Shown: positions 34,442-46,489 of the stretch, in pieces
Layout: each line of letters begins with the position of its first letter
Numbering within the stretch: position 1 is the stretch's first letter
NCBI GenBank assembly: GCA_021234155.1
Contig: JAJEKV010000408.1
Coordinates: 62,001-126,000, forward strand
Length of the DNA: 64,000 nucleotides
DNA from: Isoetes taiwanensis
Lineage: Eukaryota > Streptophyta > Lycopodiopsida > Isoetales > Isoetaceae
Direction of reading: 5' to 3'
Program-made: the position numbers and the translations under genes
The notes under the pieces: model-generated
The model's database searches: none
The model's input: the letters and a program-made list of their open reading frames with translations, nothing else
Told to the model about the DNA's origin: nothing

Positions 34442-35187
34442 TCAAAATTGGTAGGTGTCTAAGTACTTGAAGTCTTCAAAGAAATCAGGCTGGATTATTG
34501 TCAGCCTGCTTGGCTGATTCCACCATTCAACACTGTCAATGAGGTACTCAGGATTGCAGGTTGCCATATTTAGCAGAATCAAATTACCATAAGCATCTGC
34601 CTGACCTCTATGATAGTAATAGCATTCTCTGTAATGATCAAACTGAGCAGAAGTCATGAGAGGGTTGTTCCTTTCTATGAAGTAGTACAGCACTGCCAAC
34701 TGGTAAGTTGCTTTACAAAATTCAACTGCCCATTTTTTCTCCTTCTCTGGCACAACTCGGTCCCTTAAATTGTACCTGCTCTTATCACTTTCCTTCAAGA
34801 CATGATCTATATCTGCTAGAAGATTCTCAAAAAGTCTCTTTCCTTTGCCTTTACAGTTCTCAAGAACTAGCAACCCGACCCACTTCCAGATTTCTTGAGT
34901 CAGGTAAACAGCCTTGCCTCTCCGCAAAGTCACACTTTGGTCCAAAGTTTTTTGCAGCTTTCTAGGTATTGTTTGAAAAGCCTAGCGGTAGGGAGGCCAA
35001 CGCCTTTTAAGGGAATCAATTCACGAGCAAATGTAGCATTTGTCTTGATCACATACCTCTACTGTGGGGACCCTCGTGTACAAGAACTCCTCGATCATCC
35101 GTAACGGCAACACACCATCTGGGCCCGGGTCTTTGGTTAAATTATCCCAAGCAGGAGGATAAATGGAGAAATAATCAAGCTCGGCCA
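34442..35187 (-). pseudogene. unknown minus-strand gene with two frameshifts
   Basis: A good start (MAELDYFSIYPPAWDNLT at 35,187) leads through PLRMIEEFLYTRVPTVE. After a 4-base offset the next frame gives FARELIPLKGVGLPTARL and FKQYLESCKK. A second shift in an A-run near 34,950 leads into SVTLRRGKAVYLTQEIWKWV and a clean C-terminus (WWNQPSRLTI, FEDFKYLDTYQF) ending at 34,442. It reads as one protein of about 245 residues broken twice. A short intron at the first break (GTATGT...CTAG) is possible. The family was not recognised. It converges with the ORF ending at 33,733. Confidence 0.45.
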
Positions 35188-35660
35188 TTTTTCTTGACAA
35201 AAGCGACTCTGTGAGATGGATCCAAGCGGAGAGACCGGGTAGATCAAGGCGGAGATGAGCGGCTTCTAGGTTAAAAGAATTCTGAATGCATTTTCGGGTT
35301 TAAAGAATTTGCCATTAAGACTGGCGAATGGGCAGGAGAAAACAACAAAGGGCAATTGAAACAGAGAATTCTCCCAGCCTTGAAGAATTCTGTCAACTTC
35401 GCCAACAATTCTTGTTCAAATCTCCTCCAATCCCTTCACCAACCTCCCAGCATCAGAATTCAGGAATTAACCTCCCAGTACAGTCAAATTTTGAAGACTC
35501 TACCTCCCTTAAAAAGCCCTGTAATGCTAGTGTCGTAAGTGCTTTAAGTGCTTTAAGTGTCTTTGGGGTTGTAATTGTAACATGCTAAAGACAACCAAAA
35601 AAAAGGGAAAATACCTTTTGATCCTGCAGTTTGCATCCATTATACTTCATCCATTACCTT

Positions 35661-38340
35661 CTATGAGGTAGTTGGAATACTACTCATGATTTGTTGGCAA
35701 GTGTCTTCATCCATGGTATACATGTTAGAGTCATCTTCATCCAGATACATGTCAAACTTTGACAGTCTTACAAGATGGCTATAAACACTTGCCTCAGGTT
35801 TGTCCTCCATCAGCTCAAAATTTAGACTACCTGGAATTTGTTTGTAATAAAGTCCCGAGACAATAACTTCTTCTACCCCAAACACATTCCCCCATCCATC
35901 CTTATAATTTTCTAGCAAAGTATTCTTTGCTTCAGTGCACCTAAGCACATAAAAATCTACCCCTTCTTCATTACCTTCTTCAGCATTTACAGCAAAATTA
36001 TCCCCCACTTCTATCATGGAACTCATTACATCATCTTCATCCTCTTCTTCTTCCTCAATATCAAACTCGGCCTCTTCTTCATTTTCAATGTTGTCACCTG
36101 TATTCCTAGGCTCCTTTAACCTCAACTCACTGTTCTCCCAATCACCAATTCGACTCACATACACACATTTATCCCACTTGAATTGAATGCAATAGTTGCA
36201 AAAGCATGACAATGGTTTATAAGCTACCTTCAAAGAGTTTTCCTTGTCACATGGCCCGATGCGTTGAATCTTTGTTGTTCCCTTCAAGGTATGGCATTCA
36301 ATTCTTTTCAGGACTATCAATGTTTGAAGACTCCACCTCCCAGAATAACCTGTAACATCAAGTGCTGTAAGTGCTTTAAGTGCTGGACAGCAGAATTCAG
36401 CACTGTCTAAAAACAACAAAAAAAAGGAATAATACCTTTTGATATCATTATCGGATGGATGATTTTGAAAGTACAATTGGAGAAAATTAACAACCTCATG
36501 TGCACACTGCAGTTTGCATCCATTGTACTTCATTTGCTCTTGAGTTAGTACCCTCTTTATAACTGCACTAGCACCATCATGCTCACCTTTGCCATGTGAG
36601 CTAGCAAAAAAATTCCATAGGAGATCCTTACCCTTTCTCCCATAAAATCTACCAAGAAAATGGAATGGTCTTGAAGACTTGAACTGTGAAGAACAGCCAT
36701 CACTCCAAAATACGTGTTTCTTATATTCAATTCCAATACTTTGCAACCAATCAGGATGCATTTGTAGACAATGTTGGACAAATTTGTGGTCATGTGTTTT
36801 GTCATCACTAATATAGAAATGAGTCTCCTTCACAATACCTTTGAGAGTTTGTTTTCTCTTCTCCTTGGCCGAAGTCCTTGTTCTTCTTGTTCAAGCTCTC
36901 TTCCTCTCTCTTCCTTCTTTCTTCTTCTTCTTCTTTTCTTCATCCTCCCGTAAGTAATATGCACTAGAATTGACACTGATCGGTATGCCAATGACAGGAT
37001 TGAGCTTCTGTTGGATCTTAAATCCGTAATTTTCTGCAAAGTCTATGATGCAAAACAATAGTATCATCGGTATGGTTGCCAAGCATTTCTTGAATTCCTT
37101 AGCTTGCCAATGAGCTTTATAATTATGTGGAACAAAAGACTTCATAGTCTTTTTTGCATGCTCATTAAATTCAAAAGGACTGCCCGTCTTGTAGGCCAAT
37201 CTAGTAACCTTTGCAGGTTTCTTAGATAGCTTGGCAGTATTCTTTCTTTGGACTTCTTGCTGTCAGTTCAATGTCAAATGATTAGCTCAACTCCTAAAAA
37301 GTAATATGCTTGAATTTGATAGTTAGTACCTTTTCAAATACTTTCCATTGGACATTGATAGACTTTTGCTTGTTCCTCTCTTTAGGACATGTTGGCAACC
37401 TGCAATACAAAAAAAATAATGGCAGATGTATCAGTTACAGTAACTTTCCCAATTCAAGAAAAAACAGTCTAGACTCTAAGACTCCTTACAGCCACAACCT
37501 AATGGTTTTGCAAATGATTTTAATCTTGGCATGAACTCAAAGGGGCTGAGAATATGTGGATTCAGTCTGGACTGAAGTCTTGCATCAGAGCTTGTTGAAA
37601 ATGATCACACTGACCGGGTCAAGAATTGGTCAATGTCCCTGGCAGAATCCAAGATTTTGCACATCACTCTAATAGGATAATTTTGGAATTCTATCACCTG
37701 GATTAGACTCTGACAACTCTGTAGAATACCTGCAAACCTTAGTGCTTCAAATAAAAGCAAGGCACAATGTGATTTAGTTACAGACTTAGTTATTTCAAGG
37801 TAGCAGACTTTGAAATTTCAGAGAACATAAATCTGCAGGCATGAACACTCAATCTTTTCCTGTGTTTGAGTGAAGCTGAGCATTCCTATCAAGCAGGGAC
37901 ACTCACATACAACCTGGACAAGATAACTCTGTTGAGGAAAAGATGACCAAGACTATCGACAGAAACAGGTTTAGATTAGATACTACTTAAAAGTAATGTA
38001 CAAGCAAAAGGAAACCATACTTACTTCTTTAACCCACACTTTGTACAAGTCCAGATCAAACACACGCGTGCTTATGCCACTCTTCACTCTCATCCTTTTG
38101 GCACACCACCATTCTCCAATAATCACTAGTTGATTTAATGGTGTTCTCCTTGGCCATACAGATCCGACACTGGCCACAAACTTTGCACTTACATTTACAT
38201 TCCTTAGAACACCATGAGGATCTGTCCTCATATTATTGATGGCCCGCTTTACAAATTCTAAATGCAAATGGTATTGGCAACAGAATGTCTCCCTTTCTTT
38301 TAATTTTCTAATGTAGCTTGGCTTCGGGCCGAAAGCCTCT
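35661..38340 (-). CDS. DDE-like transposase gene with HGKG-DG motif
   Basis: The main frame (36,833-35,661, 390 residues) contains HFYISDDKTHDHKFVQHCLQ, VFWSDGCSSQFKSSRPFHFL and WNFFASSHGKGEHDGA, then an acidic region and a C-terminal domain. Upstream blocks in other frames are DFAENYGFKIQQKLNP (~37,040), NEHAKKTMKSFVPHNYKAHW (~37,160), VKRAINNMRTDPHGVLRNVN (~38,240) and KPSYIRKLKEREIFCCQYH (~38,320). DFAENY, SDG and HGKGxxDG look like the three acidic positions of an RNase H-fold transposase. That is an inference from spacing and conservation recalled from transposon-like proteins. Introns or frameshifts separate the upstream blocks. Its family may be distinct from the gene at 24.7 kb. Confidence 0.5.
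37446..37660 (+). repeat. dispersed repeat, copy 2
   Basis: Partner of 33,970-34,185. It lies inside the 4-kb TIR element, between coding blocks of its transposase-like gene. Confidence 0.75.
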
Positions 38341-39487
38341 TTGGGACATCTTCATATCTGGATGTTCCTTCTTGAAACCAAGATATAGTTGAACCTCGCA
38401 CAATGAAAAAATTTAGTTACTTTCTAAACAAAAAGAAAGAAAGAAAGCATTCAAAATGTATGGTCGAAACTATACCGTGTCATCTCTAGCGGATGAATAG
38501 GATGATCAATTTTCTCACCTTTATCATTCAAATGCTTCCTCACATGCTTCTTATAAGGTGATACCGGTATTTTCATCCCAATACTTCGATTTGTGGCTAT
38601 TTCTTCATTTGTGGAAGGCATCTTTTCTTCTCTTCCTTCCAAACATTGAGGGGGCCGGCTTCGGATTCGCAAAAAAATTGTCTTCTAAATGCCATGGCAA
38701 CAGTTTTTTTCGTGGAATAGATAGAACCCTTGAAATTGCAGATTGATTGATCCCCGGGCCCGAACAGTCGCCATTTGTAGAGTGCTCTTTCTTGCTTGCA
38801 AAATATCAGTTTTTCTTTGCATTTTTGGGCCCTGCATTGTCTCTGACATTGGAAATCATGGTATGCATTACAGCCGTGTTCTTGGGATCCGTAATTCTCC
38901 TTGCAATGGTAAATGTGTATTTTTCTTCAAAAGTCTTTGAAGAATTCTCCCTTTGTCTAAATCCTCCAAACATTCCTCACAATGTGATTAAAAGAGTCGG
39001 GATTAGCTCTTTTGATGCCTCTTGCAACCTTCTATCATCGAGAAAATGTTTTTTTCTTCTTCTCATTTGGTGCAATGTTTTCTTTTTCCTTTAGTTTCAA
39101 TCTCTTTTCTCGATTCTCTCTTCCTCTTGGCTTCAAAATCCCGATAAATTCTCCTTTCCCGATCAGCAATGCTCTCGAATTAGAATTGGGATTGGCATTT
39201 GATTGAGAATTGCAAGTGAATTATCAGCCATGAGAACAGATCAAAGATTGAATTGGATTGGAATTGAAGACAGCCAGAAAATCTCGTTATGTGAAATCTT
39301 GAAAAGAATGACAACCAAGAATTTCCCTCCAAGAATCCGGCCATCTAGAAATCCCGCCAAACATGAAAATTCATCTCCCAATTCGCGCGGGATCATCCAT
39401 GTCATCGATCCCTACCTCCACGGGATGATGCGTTCTATTTCTGGAGTAATCATCAAACGATGTCGTTGAACGAAAAAGCACTCGAGG
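38341..39487. other. right part of the TIR element, no gene seen
   Basis: A minus-strand block near 38,620 (IPVSPYKKHVRKHLND) could be an N-terminal exon of the transposase-like gene. The rest gives no supportable feature. Confidence 0.4.
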
Positions 39488-39827
39488 GTAAAGCACCTAA
39501 AGCACTTACAGCACTTGTCCGGACAGTGCTTTTTGGGTAGCATTACCATATTTACACCCTTCTGTTAATGGTCACATGCGTGATGTAGTATTGGAACTCC
39601 TTGACCATCTTCTTGCTTACCTAGCCCTGCTCTTCGTAAACACCAATGGATACATGTGAACTACCTTGCACCTGACTTTGGCTATATAAGCAATTAGATA
39701 GTTAACCAGATCTCAAAAACATGACAATGTGATAGATCTTGGCAGTAGTCATAATAGCAATCCTATTGAAGAGGTCCAGATATTTCTTTACATCCCATAC
39801 TGTGGTGTACCTCCTCATGTCAATGAA

Positions 39828-41318
39828 CACCATTGTCGCGTTTGCGGCTCTGGTGTTTTTACAGGTATTCCGTGTTTAGTCACTCTCTAGATGGTATTTT
39901 TCTTTTCTTTCAGCTTGTTTGCTTCTTCTTGCTTAAGAATAGACCTGATTGATTCAAGAAAGACACCTGGAAGATTCCCCTGCACATGGTCCTTGTTGTA
40001 GTTAGCTTTGATATACTCAAAATCAAATCCTACAATGTCAAGAAGCCGCTGCTCGGTAAACTTTGGAAACTTGCTTGCAAGCTCCTCAAAACTGGCATAA
40101 CAATCGTCCATAATGCTACTAGCATAGGACAACATTTCTTGGCGCATAAGAGTGAGTGTCCTGATGTCGATTGCCCTTTGTTTACAGTCACAACGACCAG
40201 CATATTCTGATTGCACTTTCAAGTATGTCTTTCCTTCTAAAATTTCATCCATTAGCTGTGAAACTTCCTCATTCGACATACCACGTAAGTAACGCAATTG
40301 CTGAAGAAATCTTTGGTGGGCCTGTCAGGCAATTCACCATGATCATCCACAAGTTTTCCCGCCTGGCCCACTTAGAAACAACTTGCATAAACTTGGACCA
40401 AGGCTCTTCTTGCATGAATATGAATTGCTTTTCATCTTTTAGCTCCTTCACCTTTAATGTGGTGGTTGCCACCTCCACAACATCCTGCAAAATAAATAGG
40501 TCTTAAGGATCGCGGTGGCGATCTTGCCAAGCAGAAAAATAAGTACTTACCTTCCATGCAGATGTCACAGCCGTTCATGTTGGCCCTTGTGGTGGACATC
40601 CATAGGCTTTGTGTTGATTGCGAAGTTGCTGGAGCTTTTCGACGATGGGTTCCTTATAGACTGTGTTAGCAATAATATCATTACATTGTAATAGATAATT
40701 GTATATATTCTTTGTCAGTCAGATTCCCATTCAACACTCTAGTTCTTCTCCTTGCGTATGCCTTTGCAAATTCTAACCGTTGCTGAACATCACCGATGTG
40801 GGAGCAGAGCAATTGAGCAGCAAATATACTGTGGTTGCCAGAAATGACATGAATGTTCTTTCCAGTCAAGTCCTCCGCTAATCAACCATGACCTTCTTCA
40901 TGTTCCACATGTTAACAGATCAGCTAAAAAGCAAGAGATCACAAATGACATCGTAAAACAAACATCGCTTACCTCGTAATTGGATCGAATGGTACTACAT
41001 CTGCCGGTGTGAGCACTTCAGTAGGGCACGATTTAAAACTCCTCAGTAACGTCTGAACATGGTCATTCGACCGAGATTCCGTGGAGTCGTATTGGCATGG
41101 TGTGATTCACAATAAAAATGCCGACTTTAATGAACCAATTGACTCCCATTGGATAAAACTTCTTGAACTCTTTTAATTTCGAGTAGTTTGATCTCGCCAA
41201 CTTCTTTTCCTCCTCGAGATTGAATTTCATTCAGAGGCGCGCATCGCACACTAGGATAGGTGAGAGAGCAGATGATGAAGCTGCGGCAATCTCGTAAGAT
41301 GTGGGTGTGGTGGAAGTG
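39828..41318 (-). pseudogene. ParB-methyltransferase gene, copy B, lacks the C-terminal half
   Basis: Carries the ParB-like exon (VPEDLTGKNIHVISGN is interrupted near 40,875 by a scrambled CTG-rich patch), the helical middle (MSNEEVSQLMDEILEGKTYL, ~40,280) and TMVFIDMRR, but ends at 39,559 before the SAM-binding motif. It shares the in-frame TGA and the frameshift near the end of the ParB-like exon with the other copies. The frame break near 40,300 is shared with copy A but not with copy C. Confidence 0.6.
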
Positions 41319-42983
41319 AACTATATGCTAATGCATCTAATATTGACTTCTTTCTTGAGACAATTAGCCAATTCTCTGCTGCCTTTGTTGTTCATTTGAA
41401 TCTGTCCAAATATACTAATATTGGTAATATCAATCATTCAAATTTTGCTAATATTAGGGTTTTAAATTGCAATCAAGCTTCGTGCTATTAGGCATGCCTC
41501 TTTCTCGAATACTTGCTTGAAAGGCCTTTGGTAGCCTATTGTTGATAGAATTAAGAGGAAGTTGAATAATTATAAAAACTGCTTATCCTTTGCAGGAAGA
41601 CTCTAATTGCAAATTCTGTCTTGGCTAGTTCCTTGTTGTATTTGGTGCTGATCCTCCTATGAAGATCCTTTCTTGAAATGTTAGGGGTATTAAAGGTCCT
41701 CTTAAAAGAAGGAGAGTTATCTCTCAAGTCAGAAACTATAATGCTGACATTATCCTTCTCCAGGAGTTAAGCTCCCAAAATTTGAAGCTTCAAATCTTGG
41801 TGATTGGATTTACCCCGGTGCCTCATCTACTTGGATTGAAGCGAGTGGTAGAAGTGGTGGTCTTGCTATTATTTGGAGAAACATTAAACATGTTTCCTTC
41901 TTCAATTCTCCCTCCAAGATGTGGGTGGTCGTTATCTACACAATTCAAGAATCTATTTTTGGTGTTGTGAATATTTATGCTTCCACCAATCCTAAAGAAA
42001 GGGAATCCCCTCGTGGACTGAGATCAGCTCTTGGATCTCTAGCAAGCCTACTACTGATTGGATTGTTGCTGGTGATTTTAACAACACTCCATCATGTAAT
42101 ATGAAGCTTGGCAACAAAATTAATATGTCTGGCTTAGAAAGGAAAAATTGGAATACCTTTATATTTGATTTCTCTTTGGTTTATGTGCCTTCTTCCACTG
42201 CTACTTTCACTTGGTCTAACAAACACAAGGGAGATAAAAGAGTCTACTATGCTTTGATAGGTTTTTATATCTGCAGTCAGATTCTTCCTTTTGGGATAAC
42301 CGCTTTTTATCGCTGATCAATGTACCGCTATTTTTGATCATCAACCCCAATTTCTCAATACTGTCACCCGACTCAGATTCCAAGAGATGGTAGTGTCTCT
42401 TACAAATTCAATTGTGTCTCGCTTTAACAATGACTTATTTGTAAAGGACTTCAGAGAGAATTTTACTGTAATATTCACATTGAAAGCAATGGTCATTCCA
42501 TGAAGAAGTTCTACTCCAAAATTAAGGTGATTAAAAATTGGATGAAAGAGTGATCTAAAAGTAGACATTTGTTGAGACTAAAAGAGAAGGAAAGCTTTTT
42601 TATCAGATGAGGGAAATAAGGTCTCTGCTTCAAGAGGATCCTTATAATACTAGCCTTCATATTCGTGAGAAAATTATAGAGAATCATCTAAAGAATATTG
42701 AAGAAAATGAGGCTAAGAGTTCTGCAATAAAATGTAAAGTCAAGTTCAATAAGGAGATGGATTATGGTAGCTCTAAGTTCTTTTTCAAAGTGGCCAAAAT
42801 AGGCTTCTTAGAAATAGAACTGATGCAAGTACTAATTTGGATGATCCCAAACATATCAAATCCTTCTTCCAGGATAATTATGCCTCTCTTTTTTCAAGGG
42901 TCCCTCCAGGTCATATCGATACTACCAGGAAAAAGGATTTCTTAGCTCTTATGGACACTTGCTACCATGCTATGGCAGCATAG
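41319..42983 (+). mobile_element. LINE fragment with permuted order, copy B
   Basis: Same layout as 31,027-32,690: reverse transcriptase thumb, then endonuclease, then linker. More small indels break the endonuclease frame, for example near 42,008 and 42,290-42,360, mostly at CTG/CAG sites. Confidence 0.75.
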
Positions 42984-43586
42984 AAGAGCAAGGCACAATG
43001 TGATTTACTCATGCTTACACTTGGATTTGAACACAGATACATAAGCACAATTCATTTGAAGAGAATGCATATTTGCACATTATGAAGTGGAGACTTGAAG
43101 ACCAAGGTGAGGACATTCATGAAAGATCACACAAGCATGCTAGGGAAGGTGACTCAAGCGAGACAACTTTGAAGATTTGAAGACCCCTTTGAAGTGTTCT
43201 TGGTATGTGATGTTTCCATTTCAGTTCTTGGCAGAACTATATCCTATGATCTCCATCTCAAGCCTTCCATATCCTTTGCCATGAAAACATGCCTATGTGA
43301 CCTCAAATTCCATGCCTAGCTTTCATTTCCTAAAGCAAATTGGCCTAGAAGATTTTTTCTAATTAAAACTTCTTTCATATGTCATTCACACCACCACACA
43401 CCCACCATACCATCACCATCTTGTAAAAGCAAAATTTTCACTTGATTTGGCCATACCCATGGTCTAGGGTCGAATTCTCTCTAGAAGTCAAATGGTGAGA
43501 GAAAGTGCAAAATTCCTAAGGGAAGCAACAAAAGTCAAAGATTTGCCTAAAAGAATGCAATTAATATGCATTAGCATTAAATTGAC

Positions 43587-45154
43587 CCATGTCATCACTT
43601 AAAATGGCCAAGTCATCATACACATCATCTTCATTGCCATGTCACATCACACACATGTCACCTCATTGAAAATTCATTCTTTTCAAAGATTCTTCAAAAA
43701 TAAATGGTTTAAGATCATAAGGGTGACATGTTATCTTGCCACATCATCACCAACACTTCCACATTATCAAACACGTGTCACATTCATCACCTCCACGCCA
43801 TCACATGTTTTGACTAGAAAAAATCTTCCTTGCCGTGTTGTTTGACACCTCATCATCCCTTTTGCCATGTCATCTTCATCTTGCCTACTTGCCACCTCAT
43901 TATTTCCATACCCTCTTTAAGCCAAAAAAAAAAAAAATCTAGTTTTGCAAAAAAAGATTCCACCATCATGGAGAGCATCAAAAAGATTCTTTTTGCAAAA
44001 AAGAACTTTTAAAAAGGTGTTCATTCAGGCCTTCATATTGGATTTCTTGGGAAATGTGCCAGGCTACATGTTGCAAAAAAACTTTCCTATCACCCCCACG
44101 TGGTACACCCTGTAGCAGGTGGGGTGGTGGAGGTACGATCCCCACATGGGCATAACATGTCATAACGAATAATATCACATGTGTTATTCCTTATATATCT
44201 TGATCTTTCTTTTTTTGAAATTGGCCTGTGGATGTATCGTGCTTATCTTTCAAGAACCCTAATCTCCTGCTACGCCAAGATCCGGCAAAATCCACCTGAA
44301 TCAACTACTTAATCATGATCCAAGCACGTCGGATTTGCCTACATTGAACCAAGAACTCATTAACCCAACTAAAAAACAACCGGATTTGCCAAGAACGGGT
44401 CGGAACAGAGGATTTCAAAAAGGAGAAAAATGCTCAGAGTTTTTTCGAGGGCTTTGAGGCGAAAAACTGATCAAGGATCTTTGAAGAAAGACCGGTTTCG
44501 AGGGTTTGATCTTGGATTTGCCTTCCACATACCAGATCATGCATGAATTTCTGATATTTTCTGACTGAATACTTGTTTTGATCATGTGCCCAAGACATAG
44601 AGCTTGGGATTATTTTGCTTGATGTGTGATTCTTAATTGAATGGAAATCCGATCCTTGAGAAAATATTTGTGAAGATTTCTGTTGATATTGTGTTTGGCA
44701 TCATGAAAATATGACAGTTATACTGAGAAGAAATCCAAGCAAAAAATCCAAAAAAGGAGCTGCCTTTTTTGAGTTAAAAAATTTTACTCTCGGCCAGGAA
44801 TATTGACCAAATTTCGGCATGGTCAGGAGTGCATTTCTGAGTAATTTGCACTGATCAAGATTTGTCTAACTTTATGCCCAACATTCCTCAGGTCTTAAGT
44901 AGCTTTAGCACCAAAAATCATAAGCAAACTCTTGCTTGTTTGCATTTGGCATCTTTTCTTGCAAGGCAAGACCTTTTCTCGTTTGGGAAAGTGATTGAGA
45001 ATTGAGATTTGAGCTTTCAACTTTGTAATTTTTCACACAGAGTGGTTGCCTTAAGCAACCTGGAGGTTCTAAACCACTGAGGTTGAAGGTTTTGCCAGGA
45101 ACGCCTTCAACATTTTGGAGGTCCTACCGAGATAATTTCCTGGAATTTGAACTC
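43587..45154 (+). other. gypsy leader or LTR region, copy B
   Basis: Noncoding sequence before gag, matching 55,775-57,343. It starts with CATCA- and CACAT-rich sequence. A TATA-like CCTTATATATCTTG at about 44,190 may mark the element promoter. No matching 3' LTR was found, so the LTR limits and primer-binding site are undefined. Confidence 0.45.
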
Positions 45155-46187
45155 ATGGCTCCCAAGAGAAATAATGAAACATCTGAGCATGTTGAAGCAC
45201 AGGAAAATCATGAAGCCTCTGCTGCAGCACCAGGAGTAAGTATACAAGCAAATACATGTATGTCTTGCCATTACTTTTTGCGAGAATATGCCAATTCCTC
45301 GCTCCTACTTTTTATCCAAGCATGAATGCTAACAATTTTTTCAAAACTTTTGAGGAGTACTATCAGGAATATGGACGTAAGAAAGGTTGTAAGTTTTTTG
45401 AGTTTAAAAAGTGTTTCAAAAATGCTGAGGCCAGAGCTTGGCTTGAATATGTTATGAGTCTAGGAGCTAACTCATGGGATGAATTAGTCAAGAAATTCTT
45501 GGCAAGATTTGGTAAGTTGTTATATCCTCAGGATTTGATTTTTGAATTGCAAACCTTTCATATTAAACATGGTGAGAGTATGCATCAATATGTGGAGATA
45601 TTTAATCTTTATCTTGTTAAGTGTCAAATCAACCAGATTCCCAACCATACCTTACATCTTGTAGCATCATTTATCAGAGGTTTGAGCAGCAGGCCAAGAG
45701 TACATAGGAAGATGCTCAAGATTCAAAAGCAAGAAGTGTTTGACACAATACATAAGGCTTTTACAAAAGCCACTGAGATTGCAGATATGATTTCCTATCT
45801 TCCCGATGATTTGCACTCACCCCATGATCCTTTCTTTCCCAGATTATGAGCAGGAATACATGGGACTAGGACTCGCGGCCTCGCCTATGCTATTCAAAAA
45901 GAAAAGAAGAAGTCAAAATGGAAGATGCGAAGGTCCTGCGGGTCGATGTGAGAGCTGAAATAACTAAAGTATCCGAGGCTCTAATTGAGGTGACCAAACA
46001 ACTTCAAGAAATGAAAAGTTCCGGACTGACAAAATAATATATCCCCCACTGCTCTCGAGAAACACTCACTCATCCGACATCATGTTGGTATAGGCCCTGC
46101 ATACAAAATGTGGTAAAGAGGGCATTTTGGTAAGGAATGTCCTGTTTGTGCATTTTGCAAAGCAGTAGGACACTATGAAGATAGATG
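45155..46187 (+). pseudogene. gag: Ty3/gypsy gag, copy B, frameshifted
   Basis: Same protein as the intact frame at 57,344-58,372: capsid-type helices (ARAWLEYVMSLGANSWDELV) and CCHC zinc knuckles at the end. Small changes break the frame near 45,285 and again from 45,840 to 46,130. Most lie where copy C has CTG or CAG, so some breaks may be sequence errors. Confidence 0.75.
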
Positions 46188-46489
46188 AAGTGTGAAAGAG
46201 TATTTTTGCTAGACAAGAAAAGTCTAAATCTAATGAGCAAAGTGCTTCTGTCAGGTTTCTGCAGGAAATTGAAGAACAAGAGGAAATCGTGGCTGTACAC
46301 ACAAGAGCTATGAACAATGCAAAGGACAAAGAGCCAGCACAAGTCAATGAGGATGTCAATGCTGTGAGGCATAGAGAAATCGAGCAAAACATGGTTGCAC
46401 CTCCTTCCTTTTGCCAGAAATATTTGAAAAAAGATAAAGAGAGTGAGGATTTCGAGTATTTACTTAAGAACTCAAAAAATTAGTGTCGA

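Larger units (their letters stand above)
35521..39547. mobile_element. 4-kb TIR element with DDE-like gene
   Basis: The left end (35,521-35,562) reads GTAATGCTA, then TAAGTGCTTTAAGTGCTTT. The right end (39,547-39,488, reverse complement) reads GTAATGCTA, then about 26 extra bases, then TAAGTGCTTTAGGTGCTTT. These are imperfect TIRs with an internal deletion on the left. A related GTGCTGTAAGTGCTTTAAGT lies inside at about 36,364. The minus-strand transposase-like gene fills most of the element. No clear target duplication was found. Confidence 0.55.

Noticed and set aside
46066-46392. Minus-strand Cys/Ser-rich frames opposite gag (also 58,149-58,576)
   Set aside because: Shadows of the gag/pol coding strand, repeated only because the segment is duplicated.
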